NCBI GenBank assembly: GCA_002327445.1
Contig: DCWA01000041.1
Location: 194,986 to 258,985, forward strand
DNA: 64,000 nucleotides
Direction of reading: 5' to 3'
DNA from: Desulfobacteraceae bacterium UBA2174
Lineage (GTDB): Bacteria > Desulfobacterota > Desulfobacteria > Desulfobacterales > UBA2174
The translations under genes and the position numbers were made by a program. This document shows positions 52,601 to 59,457 of the stretch, one piece after another. Each line of letters starts with the position of its first letter. The stretch's first letter is position 1. Below the pieces are notes generated by a model. It did not search any database and had not been told where the DNA came from. It saw only the letters and a program-made list of their open reading frames with translations.

Positions 52601-52694
52601 CGTCTGCCATGTCCAGGGCCGTCTGCATGCCGGCGATACCGCCGCCGACCACCAGCACTGCCCCCTTGGGTTGCGCTGCGTTGGAAATCGTCAT
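49647..52694 (-). CDS. hdrA: HdrA-like heterodisulfide reductase subunit A, long form with selenocysteine
   Basis: Flavin-based electron-bifurcation subunit of 1,015 residues. The N-terminal Rossmann motif AVLVVGGGIAGMQTALDMAD leads to TFPTNDCSM-Sec-ILAPKLVEVG, where Sec64 (UGA 52505-52503) replaces the usual Cys. Ferredoxin motifs follow (CIACGQCAAKCPKKVDDEY and CIFLEKGRCGVCEKVCP near 115-165). A duplicated second FAD domain begins at LVVGGGIAGLTAARALARQG near 605. C-terminal 2x[4Fe-4S] motifs are CTGCAGCVQVCPYNAI and CKGCGACAATCPSEAP. No HdrB or HdrC is encoded. The start at 52694 follows GGAGTCAGAC. It is the hub for MvhD-FdhBA and lies 54 bases after the response regulator. Confidence 0.95.
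52470..52487 (-). promoter_or_regulatory. SECIS-like hairpin of hdrA
   Basis: Fifteen bases after the UGA, CTGGTC pairs with GGCCGG (G-U pairs allowed) around a GAGGTC loop that contains the GGUC seen in known SECIS loops. Confidence 0.55.
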
Positions 52695-52748
52695 GTCTGA
52701 CTCCACGGTTGGGCGTTGAAACCGATCCGCGCTGAAGCCGCCGGCACC

Positions 52749-53435
52749 CTACCAGGCTTCCCGCTCCAGGCGCTTGTAGATGAACATGAGCTGCTTCTGG
52801 GTCAGTTCGCCGATGTTGGCGTTGATCCAGCCCAGATCCCCCGAAACGATGGCCGCCTTGGCTTCATCGGACAGTTCGTAGTCCGCCAGGGCACTCGATC
52901 CCTCTTCCATCAGGGCGTTCCAGAAGACTTCGTCCTCGCTGGTGCGGTTGAGCACCCGCATCACTTCGCGCTTCTCGATGAGGGCCCGGGAGGCATCGTC
53001 GTCCGGTGCGGCCGCCGGTGCGGTGCGGGTCTTCTTGCCCTGGAGGGTTTTGCCCACCGCCGTGCGGATCTGGTCTTCGGTGAACGGCTTGGCCAGGAAG
53101 TCCGAAGCGCCGTAGCGCATCGCCTCCACCGCCGTGTCCACCGTGGAATAGCCGGTGATCACGATGACGAAGGTTTCCGGCTTTTCGGCCTTGACCTTCT
53201 TGATCACCTCCATGCCATCGATGTCCGGCAGGCGCAGATCCGCCACGAGCAAGTCGTACTGCTGGCTGTGGAGCTGCTCCAGGGCACCGTTGCCCGTGCC
53301 GGCTATCTCGACCCGGTAGCCGTCCTCGGCCAGAATCATCTTCAGGCCCTCGGCCACCACGGCCTCGTCTTCCATCAAGAGAATCCGTACGTTCTGCGCC
53401 ACATCCTTGTCCACTGCCCGGGCTTCTGCGTTCAT
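52749..53435 (-). CDS. response regulator with C-terminal LigA-like helical domain
   Basis: Protein of 228 residues. The receiver domain occupies about 17-135: LLMEDEAVVAEGLKMI, phosphorylatable Asp in LLVADLRLPDIDGMEV, VITGYST and FLAKPF. The remaining residues are not a DNA-binding domain. FWNALMEEGSSALADYELSD and KAAIVSGDLGWINANIGELT look like the small helical LigA-type (aromatic-ring dioxygenase alpha subunit) fold. It may bind a protein partner in the HdrA complex. A strong AAGGAGGCGCAA site precedes the ATG. It is the first gene after a sigma-54 promoter and 54 bases before hdrA. Confidence 0.85.
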   Translation of the reverse strand: MNAEARAVDKDVAQNVRILLMEDEAVVAEGLKMILAEDGYRVEIAGTGNGALEQLHSQQYDLLVADLRLPDIDGMEVIKKVKAEKPETFVIVITGYSTVDTAVEAMRYGASDFLAKPFTEDQIRTAVGKTLQGKKTRTAPAAAPDDDASRALIEKREVMRVLNRTSEDEVFWNALMEEGSSALADYELSDEAKAAIVSGDLGWINANIGELTQKQLMFIYKRLEREAW

Positions 53436-53502
53436 TTGCGCCTCCTTAGGGTTGTTGGCATCGGAAAGAGTCCATGTGCATCGATCGTTGCCTTGACCAA
53501 GT

Positions 53503-53519
53503 AGCAAGAGGCGTGCCGG
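53503..53519 (-). promoter_or_regulatory. sigma-54 promoter of the RR-hdrA-mvhD-fdhBA operon
   Basis: The minus strand reads CCGGCACGCCTCTTGCT: the -24 GG and -12 GC are exactly ten bases apart and match the consensus TGGCACG-N4-TTGCW except for one base before the GG. The predicted start is about 55 bases before the response regulator ATG. The gene just upstream encodes an NtrC-type activator. Confidence 0.82.
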
Positions 53520-53597
53520 AAGAGGAGCCTAGGGCCAAAAAACTATATTTACATTTGACTTCGGATAGTTACGGATTGTCGGCGCAAAACCCGAAAT

Positions 53598-53642
53598 CCC
53601 TTGCCGCCCTCTATACTGTATATGAGCCCATACAGGCAAGGG
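53598..53642. promoter_or_regulatory. nested inverted repeat, candidate upstream activator site
   Basis: Outer arms CCCTTGCC/GGCAAGGG (8 bp) enclose CTGTAT/ATACAG (6 bp) and the symmetric TATACTGTATA. The centre is about 110 bases upstream of the sigma-54 promoter, the usual enhancer distance for NtrC-family proteins. Confidence 0.6.
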
Positions 53643-53768
53643 GCTTTCATCGCCAAAAACGCTATAATCCCGAATTATTTCAAATTGTATAAAAATTAAT
53701 ACATATCCGCGACCTCGCGCGGCAAGATGCCGACGGCTTCCCGGAATGGTCGCGGGGATCGCGGTGCC

Positions 53769-55169
53769 TCATGCCGAATCGGCGCCGATCCCATGCTTGC
53801 GCATCAGGGCATGGAAGTTGGGCCGCTGCATTCCCACCTTGGCCGCCGCCTGGCTGACATTGCCGTTGCTTTCTTGCAACGCCTTGAGAATGAAGGCTTT
53901 TTCCAGTTGCCTAAACGTTCCCTCCAGGATCTTCTGCTTGGCGGCCTTGAGTTCGGAGAGAGACCCGGGAACGTTGCGGCCTTCCGCGGCGGGCCGGGCC
54001 TGGAGGTTGTCCAGCAGGTAGACCATATCCAGAAAACGCCGGTCGGACAGGATCACGAGGCGCTCGACGACGTTCTTGAGCTGGCGCACATTGCCCGGCC
54101 ATTCCTGATTGACGAGCAGCTCCATCGCATCGTCGGTAAATCCGTCGATGACCTTGCTCGTCTTCTTGTTGAACAGCTTGAGAAAGTGGGCTGCCAGAAG
54201 CGGGATGTCGTCCCGCCGCTCCCGCAGGGGAGGGATGAAGATGGGAAAGACGCTGAGCCGGTAGAAGAGGTCCCCGCGGAAGGTGCCTTCATCCACCATG
54301 GCCTTGAGATCCCGGTTGGAGGCGGCGATGATGCGGGCGTTGGTCTTTTGCACCGCCGTGGCGCCGACCCGCTTGAATTCCCCCGACTCCATCACCCGCA
54401 GGAGCTTGCCCTGGATCTCCAGGCTCAAACCCGAGATTTCGTCCAGAAAGAGGGTCCCGGCGCTGGCCACCTCGAAGATGCCCTGCTTGTCCTTCACCGC
54501 CCCGGAAAAGGATCCGCGGACATGACCGAACAGCTCGCTCTCCAGGATCCCGGCCGCCAGGGTGCTGCAGTCCAAGGCCACGAACTGGTGCGCCGCCCGC
54601 TGGCTGTGGGCGTGGATCGCCCGGGCGAACAGTTCCTTGCCGGTGCCGCTCTCGCCGTAGAGCAAAACAGTGGTGTCGGTGGGGGCCACCTTCTTGATTT
54701 GTTCGAAAATTTTCAGGATCGCCGGGTTCTCGCCGACGATGTTGTCAAAATGGAACCGTTCGGTGAGCTGGCGCCGCATGGAGAGATTTTCCGTGACGAG
54801 TCGGCGGTTTTCCAGCACCCGTTCCAGGGTGATGTTCAGCTCGTCTTCGCTGAAGGGCTTGGGCAGAAAATCGAAGGCCCCGGCCTTCATGGCTGCGATG
54901 GCGTTGCTGACCGTGGAATATCCCGTCATGACAATGACATAAACGTTCGGCTGGCGACTGTGGATCGTTTCCAGGATCTCCATTCCATCCGCATCGGGAA
55001 GCTTGAGATCCAGCAGCACCACATCGAAACGGCCGTTGAAGAAGGCGTCCAGTCCGGAGCAGCCGCTCACGAAGGTCTCGACCCGGTGACCGGCCTCGCC
55101 GAGCACCATGCGGCAACCGTCGCAGATCACCGGTTCGTCGTCGATGACCAGGATGTCAAGGGCTTCCAT
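53769..55169 (-). CDS. NtrC-family sigma-54-dependent response regulator
   Basis: Activator of 466 residues. Receiver domain (1-120) with LDILVIDDEPVICDGC and Asp in VVLLDLKLPDADGME. AAA+ domain (about 140-380) with Walker A LYGESGTGKELFARA, Walker B GTLFLDEISGL and the sigma-54 contact loop reading GSFSGA instead of GAFTGA. The C-terminal Fis-type helix-turn-helix is ALQESNGNVSQAAAKVGMQR. Its start overlaps the end of the histidine kinase gene by 14 bases, so the pair is a two-component system. It should act on the sigma-54 promoter 250 bases downstream of its gene. Confidence 0.93.
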   Translation of the reverse strand: MEALDILVIDDEPVICDGCRMVLGEAGHRVETFVSGCSGLDAFFNGRFDVVLLDLKLPDADGMEILETIHSRQPNVYVIVMTGYSTVSNAIAAMKAGAFDFLPKPFSEDELNITLERVLENRRLVTENLSMRRQLTERFHFDNIVGENPAILKIFEQIKKVAPTDTTVLLYGESGTGKELFARAIHAHSQRAAHQFVALDCSTLAAGILESELFGHVRGSFSGAVKDKQGIFEVASAGTLFLDEISGLSLEIQGKLLRVMESGEFKRVGATAVQKTNARIIAASNRDLKAMVDEGTFRGDLFYRLSVFPIFIPPLRERRDDIPLLAAHFLKLFNKKTSKVIDGFTDDAMELLVNQEWPGNVRQLKNVVERLVILSDRRFLDMVYLLDNLQARPAAEGRNVPGSLSELKAAKQKILEGTFRQLEKAFILKALQESNGNVSQAAAKVGMQRPNFHALMRKHGIGADSA

Positions 55170-56415
55170 GCAGAGTTCCTCTCTCCCGCGCTACGATCCC
55201 GGAGCCCCCGTCGACGGGCAGTTCAATGGTGAATCGGGTGCCGCCGCCCAGCTTGCTGGCCACCTTGATCTGGCCGTTGTGATTGCGCACGATGCCGTAG
55301 CTCACCGCCAGGCCCAGGCCGGTGCCGGTGCTCTTGTTGGAATAGAAGGGCTCGAAAAGGCGGGTGGCGTCCATGGGGGCGATGCCGCAGCCGTCGTCGG
55401 TGATCTCGACGATTTCCATCCGGTGGCAGGTATCCATCCGCGATTCGATGGTGATGTGGCCGTTCTTGTCGATGGCCTGGGCCGCGTTGAGCAGCAGGTT
55501 GATGAAGACCTGCTCCATCTGGTTGCCGTCGAGAAGAATGTTTTCCATGTCCCCGGCCAGGCGCTTTTCCACCTTGATGTGGCGCAGCATGAATTCGTTG
55601 TCCAGGATGCTGAGGGCCTTCTCGATGATCTCGTTGATCTTGGACGGGCATTTCTTGGGGGGCTTGTGCCGGGAAAACTCGAGCAATTCCTGGATGATGC
55701 CCTTGCAGCGGGTCGTTTCTCGGACGATGATTTCCAGCCCTTGGCGAAACGGGCTGTCCGGCAGCGCCTTCTTGAGCATGTTGGAGCTATAGAGCAGGAT
55801 CCCGGCCAGCGGATTGTTGATCTCGTGGGCGATGCCGGCCGCCATGCGCCCGAGGGCGGAGAGCTTTTCGGTCTGCAGGATCAAACGGTTGTACTGGCTG
55901 CGCTGGGTTTCGATCAGCCGCGCCTTGTTGAGCGCGCAGGCGCACTGCTCACCCAGGGAGACGACAAAATCGAGTTCGGCCGGGTCGAATTCGTGGGCGT
56001 CGGAGATGTAGGCCCGGATCAGGCCGAGGAGCTCATCGTCGTGGTAAAGCGGGACGTCCAGGAGCATCCGCACTCCTTCGTCCCAGACCTGCTGGGGCAT
56101 ATCGGTTCGCGGCGCCGCCCATATATCGCGGAAGATGCGCACCTTTTCGCCTCCCTGGAGATCTTCCAGGATTTGCCGGCACGATACGGGGGGCTTGTTG
56201 AGGAATCGCTCGGCGATGCCGCAGGCCGCGGCCATCTCGAATTCACCGGTGTCCGGGTTGCGCACCCGCATCAGGGCGCCTTTGGCATAGAGCAGCTCGG
56301 CGGTTTTGGACACGGCGAGGCGAATGACCTCGTCGACGCTGCTGGTGGAATGCACCAGGCGGCTGATATCGCGAAAAACAATATAAAACCCCCTGTAATC
56401 GATCGAATGCGTCAT
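55156..56415 (-). CDS. cytoplasmic GAF-domain histidine kinase
   Basis: Protein of 419 residues without membrane helices. The GAF-like sensor domain spans about 20-165 (SSVDEVIRLAVSKTAELLYA). The HisKA dimerisation helix carries the phosphorylated His in ALGRMAAGIAHEINNPLAGI. The catalytic ATPase domain has the N box QVFINLLLNAAQAID, G1 ITDDGCGIAP and G2 STGTGLGLAVSYGIV. The signal is probably intracellular (redox or small molecule). AAAGGATCG precedes the ATG at 56415. It is paired with the NtrC-type regulator and divergent from the acyl-CoA ligase gene. Confidence 0.92.
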   Translation of the reverse strand: MTHSIDYRGFYIVFRDISRLVHSTSSVDEVIRLAVSKTAELLYAKGALMRVRNPDTGEFEMAAACGIAERFLNKPPVSCRQILEDLQGGEKVRIFRDIWAAPRTDMPQQVWDEGVRMLLDVPLYHDDELLGLIRAYISDAHEFDPAELDFVVSLGEQCACALNKARLIETQRSQYNRLILQTEKLSALGRMAAGIAHEINNPLAGILLYSSNMLKKALPDSPFRQGLEIIVRETTRCKGIIQELLEFSRHKPPKKCPSKINEIIEKALSILDNEFMLRHIKVEKRLAGDMENILLDGNQMEQVFINLLLNAAQAIDKNGHITIESRMDTCHRMEIVEITDDGCGIAPMDATRLFEPFYSNKSTGTGLGLAVSYGIVRNHNGQIKVASKLGGGTRFTIELPVDGGSGIVARERGTLHGSP

Positions 56416-56585
56416 CTTTCGATCCTTTGCCGTTCGTCCGGGAGCGACATTCGCCCCTGTCGCGGCGTGACGGGCCGCCTCGTCGTGGAAGGACACGCTT
56501 TCCAATAAGGAAAAACCAGGATAGCCGGCCGGCCGTCTCCAGGCAAGAGCTTTGTCCCCCGATCCCCGGGAAAACAAAAATGCGT

Positions 56586-56618
56586 TTGACTCCCTGAACG
56601 GCGTTCGGTATAGCGAAC
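56586..56618 (+). promoter_or_regulatory. promoter and operator of the acyl-CoA ligase gene
   Basis: TTGACT (5 of 6), 17-base spacer and TATAGC form a sigma-70 promoter. The palindrome GTTCGGTATAGCGAAC covers the -10 box. The 10-mer TATAGCGAAC recurs in front of the carboxyltransferase gene (59375-59384). Confidence 0.65.
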
Positions 56619-56674
56619 TCTGACCGCCATCCGGTTCTTGCCCCCTTCTCCCCCCTTTCCGCAGGAGGAAAACC

Positions 56675-58357
56675 ATGGCATCTCCAGCCGCCTTGTCCGT
56701 AGCGTCCTACGATCCATCCTGGGGCCTGAGGCCCACCCCGCCAGTCGAACCGATGACCACCGACGAGATGTTCGCCCGCAGCGCCCGCCACCACCCGCAG
56801 CGGCCGGCGCTGATCTTCCTGGACAGCACGATCACCTACAGCGCCCTGGACGACCTGGTGGGCCGTTTCGCCGCGGCCTTGACCGCTCTGGGGGTGAAAC
56901 CGGGCGACCGCATCGGCGTGGCGCTGCCCAATTGTCCCCAGCACGTCATCGCTTTTCTGGCCGCCAACCGCATCGGCGCCATTCATGTGCCGGCCAATGT
57001 CATGTACGGTCCGGAGGAGCTTCGCTACATCTTCGAGGACGCCGGGGTCCGTCTCGTGATCACCCTGGACCTGTTCCACCAGAACGTGAAAAAGGCCTCC
57101 GCGAACACGGCGGTGGAAAAAATCGTGGTCACCGGCATCGACGATTTTCTCGGTTTTCCCAAGAATCTGCTCTACCGGGTCAAGAGCCGCCTGGACGGCA
57201 GCCGTCCGAGAATCGCCTTCGATGCCGGCACGCTGCGTTTTGCCGATCTGCTCAAGACGGCGGCCCGGGCGCCGGCCCGGCACCCGGACGTCGATTTCGA
57301 CGCCACCATGATGATCCTCTATACCGCCGGCACCACCGGCAAGAGCAAGGGGGTGATGCTCACCCATCGCAACTTCGTCTACAGCGCGGCCAACCAGGCG
57401 GAAAATTTCGCCATGACGGCCGAGGACGTCAACCTGGTGCTCTTTCCGATGTTTCACATCTCCGGCTACCTGCTCGCCACCATCTGCATGTTCTACGGCG
57501 GCGGCACCACGATCCTGGAACCGCGCTTCGACGCGAAGCGCTACATCCGGATTCTCGACAAGTACCGGGTGACGATCTTCTTCGCTCCGCCCACGGTGTA
57601 CATCGCGTTCCTGGCCCTTCCCGACCTGAACCGCTACGATTTGTCCCACCTGAGGCTCTCGGGGGCGTCCGGGGCCCCGGTGCCCCGGGCGATCCAGGCC
57701 AGATGGCGCGATCGCACCGGCCTGGACCTGCTCAACGGCTACGGCCTGACGGAAACCACCGCCGGCGCCATCGTCTCCCTGCCCAACAAGTACAACCTCG
57801 ACGCCCTGGGCGTGCCGCTGGGCGGAGATGTCAAGATCGCCGACCCTCAGGGCCATCCCGTTCCCATCGGCGAGCACGGCGAGATCTGGTTCAAGGGTCC
57901 CCAGGTGGCCAAGGGCTACTGGAACAAGCCCGAGGAAACGGCCCGGATTTTCGTGGACGGGTGGCTGCGCACCGGGGATATCGGCACCATGGACGAGGAG
58001 GGGTTCCTCTATTTCGTTGACCGGGAAAAGGACCTGATCATCGCCTCGGCCTACAACATCGCCCCGGCGGACGTCGAAGCGGTCCTGCTGCGGCATCCGG
58101 CGGTCCAGGAAGTGGCGGTGATCGGCGTTCCGGACGAATACCGCGGCGAGACGGTCAAAGCCTTCGTGGTACTGGCCGAGGCCCACCGGGGCAAGGTGAC
58201 TGAAGCGGACATCATCGCCTTTGGCAAGGCCAACATGGCCGCCTACAAGTATCCGCGCCAGGTGGAATTCATCGATCAACTGCCCAAGTCGCCCATCCAG
58301 AAGGTGCTGCGCAAACAGTTGCGCGACATGGAGGCGGCCCGACGTCAGGACGCTTGA
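56675..58357 (+). CDS. acyl-CoA ligase (AMP-forming)
   Basis: Adenylate-forming enzyme of 560 residues activating a fatty or organic acid with ATP and CoA. The P-loop-like motif is ILYTAGTTGKSKGVMLTHRN. Others are NGYGLTETTAGAIVSLPNKY, GWLRTGDIGTMDEEG, and the C-terminal KDLIIASAYNIAPADVE and lysine region KSPIQKVLRKQL. The sequence is typical of medium/long-chain acyl-CoA synthetases. GGAGGAAAACC precedes the ATG. A biotinyl carrier gene follows after 47 bases. Substrate not determinable. Confidence 0.92.
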   Translation: MASPAALSVASYDPSWGLRPTPPVEPMTTDEMFARSARHHPQRPALIFLDSTITYSALDDLVGRFAAALTALGVKPGDRIGVALPNCPQHVIAFLAANRIGAIHVPANVMYGPEELRYIFEDAGVRLVITLDLFHQNVKKASANTAVEKIVVTGIDDFLGFPKNLLYRVKSRLDGSRPRIAFDAGTLRFADLLKTAARAPARHPDVDFDATMMILYTAGTTGKSKGVMLTHRNFVYSAANQAENFAMTAEDVNLVLFPMFHISGYLLATICMFYGGGTTILEPRFDAKRYIRILDKYRVTIFFAPPTVYIAFLALPDLNRYDLSHLRLSGASGAPVPRAIQARWRDRTGLDLLNGYGLTETTAGAIVSLPNKYNLDALGVPLGGDVKIADPQGHPVPIGEHGEIWFKGPQVAKGYWNKPEETARIFVDGWLRTGDIGTMDEEGFLYFVDREKDLIIASAYNIAPADVEAVLLRHPAVQEVAVIGVPDEYRGETVKAFVVLAEAHRGKVTEADIIAFGKANMAAYKYPRQVEFIDQLPKSPIQKVLRKQLRDMEAARRQDA

Positions 58358-58404
58358 AAGAAGGTCAAGAAGGAGAAAACAGTTTACCATCGGGAGAAAT
58401 ATCA

Positions 58405-58617
58405 ATGACGGAAATCAAGGCCCCCATGCCCGGGACGATCATCGAGGTGCTCGTCGCCCCGGGCCAGCATGTGGCGCCACGCCAGGAACTGGTCATTCTG
58501 GAATCGATGAAGATGGAAAACCCCGTCTGCGCCCGGGATCCGGGAGCGGTGAGCGAGGTGCGGGTCAAGCCTGGCGACAAGGTGCTGGCCCAGCAGGTGC
58601 TGCTGGTGCTGGAATGA
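58405..58617 (+). CDS. biotin carboxyl carrier domain protein
   Basis: Seventy residues forming a stand-alone biotinyl domain: MTEIKAPMPGTIIEVLVAPG, the biotinylated Lys in ILESMKMENPV and a closing hairpin GDKVLAQQVLLVLE. It would swing a carboxyl group between a biotin carboxylase (not in this window) and the carboxyltransferase encoded 800 bases downstream. GGGAGAAATATCA precedes the ATG. Confidence 0.9.
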   Translation: MTEIKAPMPGTIIEVLVAPGQHVAPRQELVILESMKMENPVCARDPGAVSEVRVKPGDKVLAQQVLLVLE

Positions 58618-58635
58618 TGCCGCGGGAAGGCATCA
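58615..58635. terminator. hairpin at the convergent ends of the biotinyl and TetR genes
   Basis: TGATGCC and GGCATCA form a 7-bp perfect stem that contains both stop codons. Neither strand has a T tract, so termination is uncertain. Confidence 0.4.
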
Positions 58636-59289
58636 AGGCGCCGGAGGGGTCGCTTTCGCCTCGGCGGCGATATAGGCCATGAGCATGTCGCGCACCATCC
58701 TGCCGATGCGCTTCATGTGGGCCCGTACCTGCTCGTCATCGCGGCCCGGATACTTGCGAAAGGAGATCAGGATCCCGCTCAGGGCCGAAAAGAAGGTGTG
58801 CGAGAGGAGGCGAACGTCCCCGGCATAGTTCATCTGGGCAAAGATCCGGTCGAAGATGCCCAGCAGCCGGCGGGCCACTTCATTGAGCCGTGCCGACGAC
58901 GCGGGGTCGATCTGGCCGAAGAGGAAAAAGTGGGTGATCATGCGCCAGTGGGCTTCATGGTCGATGTAAAAGTCCAGGTAGCGGTTCATGAACCGCTCGA
59001 TGTCGATGCCGTTTTCTTCCGCCAGCATCTGCTCCAGCTCGTCGATCAGGGCGCCGGTGTCCCGCACCATCGCTTCGACGAAGAGCGTTTCCTGGTTGGG
59101 GAAATAGGTGTAGATCGTCGAGGCGGCGATTCCGGCCTCCTTGGCGATTTCGCGCATGCTGGTGCGGTCATAGGTCTTGATGCCGAAGATCTTCTGGGCG
59201 GCATCGATGATCAGGTCCCGCCGGACCTGTCGCTCCTGCGCCTTGAGCTTGGTCAGGGTGTTTTTCTGGGGCATCCGGCCACTCGGCAT
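58633..59289 (-). CDS. TetR-family transcriptional regulator
   Basis: Protein of about 218 residues. The N-terminal helix-turn-helix is IIDAAQKIFGIKTYDRTSMR then EIAKEAGIAASTIYTYFPNQ, the classical TetR motif. The C-terminal all-helical ligand domain has hydrophobic helices (SHTFFSALSGILISFRK). The ligand is probably an acyl-CoA, inferred from neighbours. Start 59289 (MPSGRMPQ) or 59274 (MPQKN) are both weak. It is divergent from the carboxyltransferase gene, whose upstream region carries the repeat motif also found before the acyl-CoA ligase. Confidence 0.88.
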   Translation of the reverse strand: MPSGRMPQKNTLTKLKAQERQVRRDLIIDAAQKIFGIKTYDRTSMREIAKEAGIAASTIYTYFPNQETLFVEAMVRDTGALIDELEQMLAEENGIDIERFMNRYLDFYIDHEAHWRMITHFFLFGQIDPASSARLNEVARRLLGIFDRIFAQMNYAGDVRLLSHTFFSALSGILISFRKYPGRDDEQVRAHMKRIGRMVRDMLMAYIAAEAKATPPAP

Positions 59290-59349
59290 GCCGGCCGCAT
59301 AGACCCTCGCGAGGACCCGCGGCGCGAAAAAGTGTAAAAATGGACAATC

Positions 59350-59384
59350 GTTTCGAAAATCGAACAATAATCACTATAGCGAAC
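59350..59384. promoter_or_regulatory. candidate operator region between tetR and carboxyltransferase gene
   Basis: It contains GTTTCG-AAAAT-CGAAC (imperfect palindrome) and, 10 bases on, TATAGCGAAC, identical to the element at 56609-56618. A plausible TetR binding region for both transcription units. Confidence 0.5.
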
Positions 59385-59457
59385 GCGGCACGCCGCGCAC
59401 AAGGTTTTTCGCCTGTGCGCCGTCTTGTGAAGCCCCGTTGCTGAAGGAAAAAAATCG

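Larger units (their letters stand above)
53436..53768. other. regulatory gap before the response regulator-hdrA operon
   Basis: This 333-base non-coding stretch lies between the NtrC-type activator and the response regulator, both on the minus strand. It holds a sigma-54 promoter near its left end and an inverted repeat about 100 bases further upstream. An AT-rich run (about 53660-53710) lies beyond. No gene was found. Confidence 0.7.
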
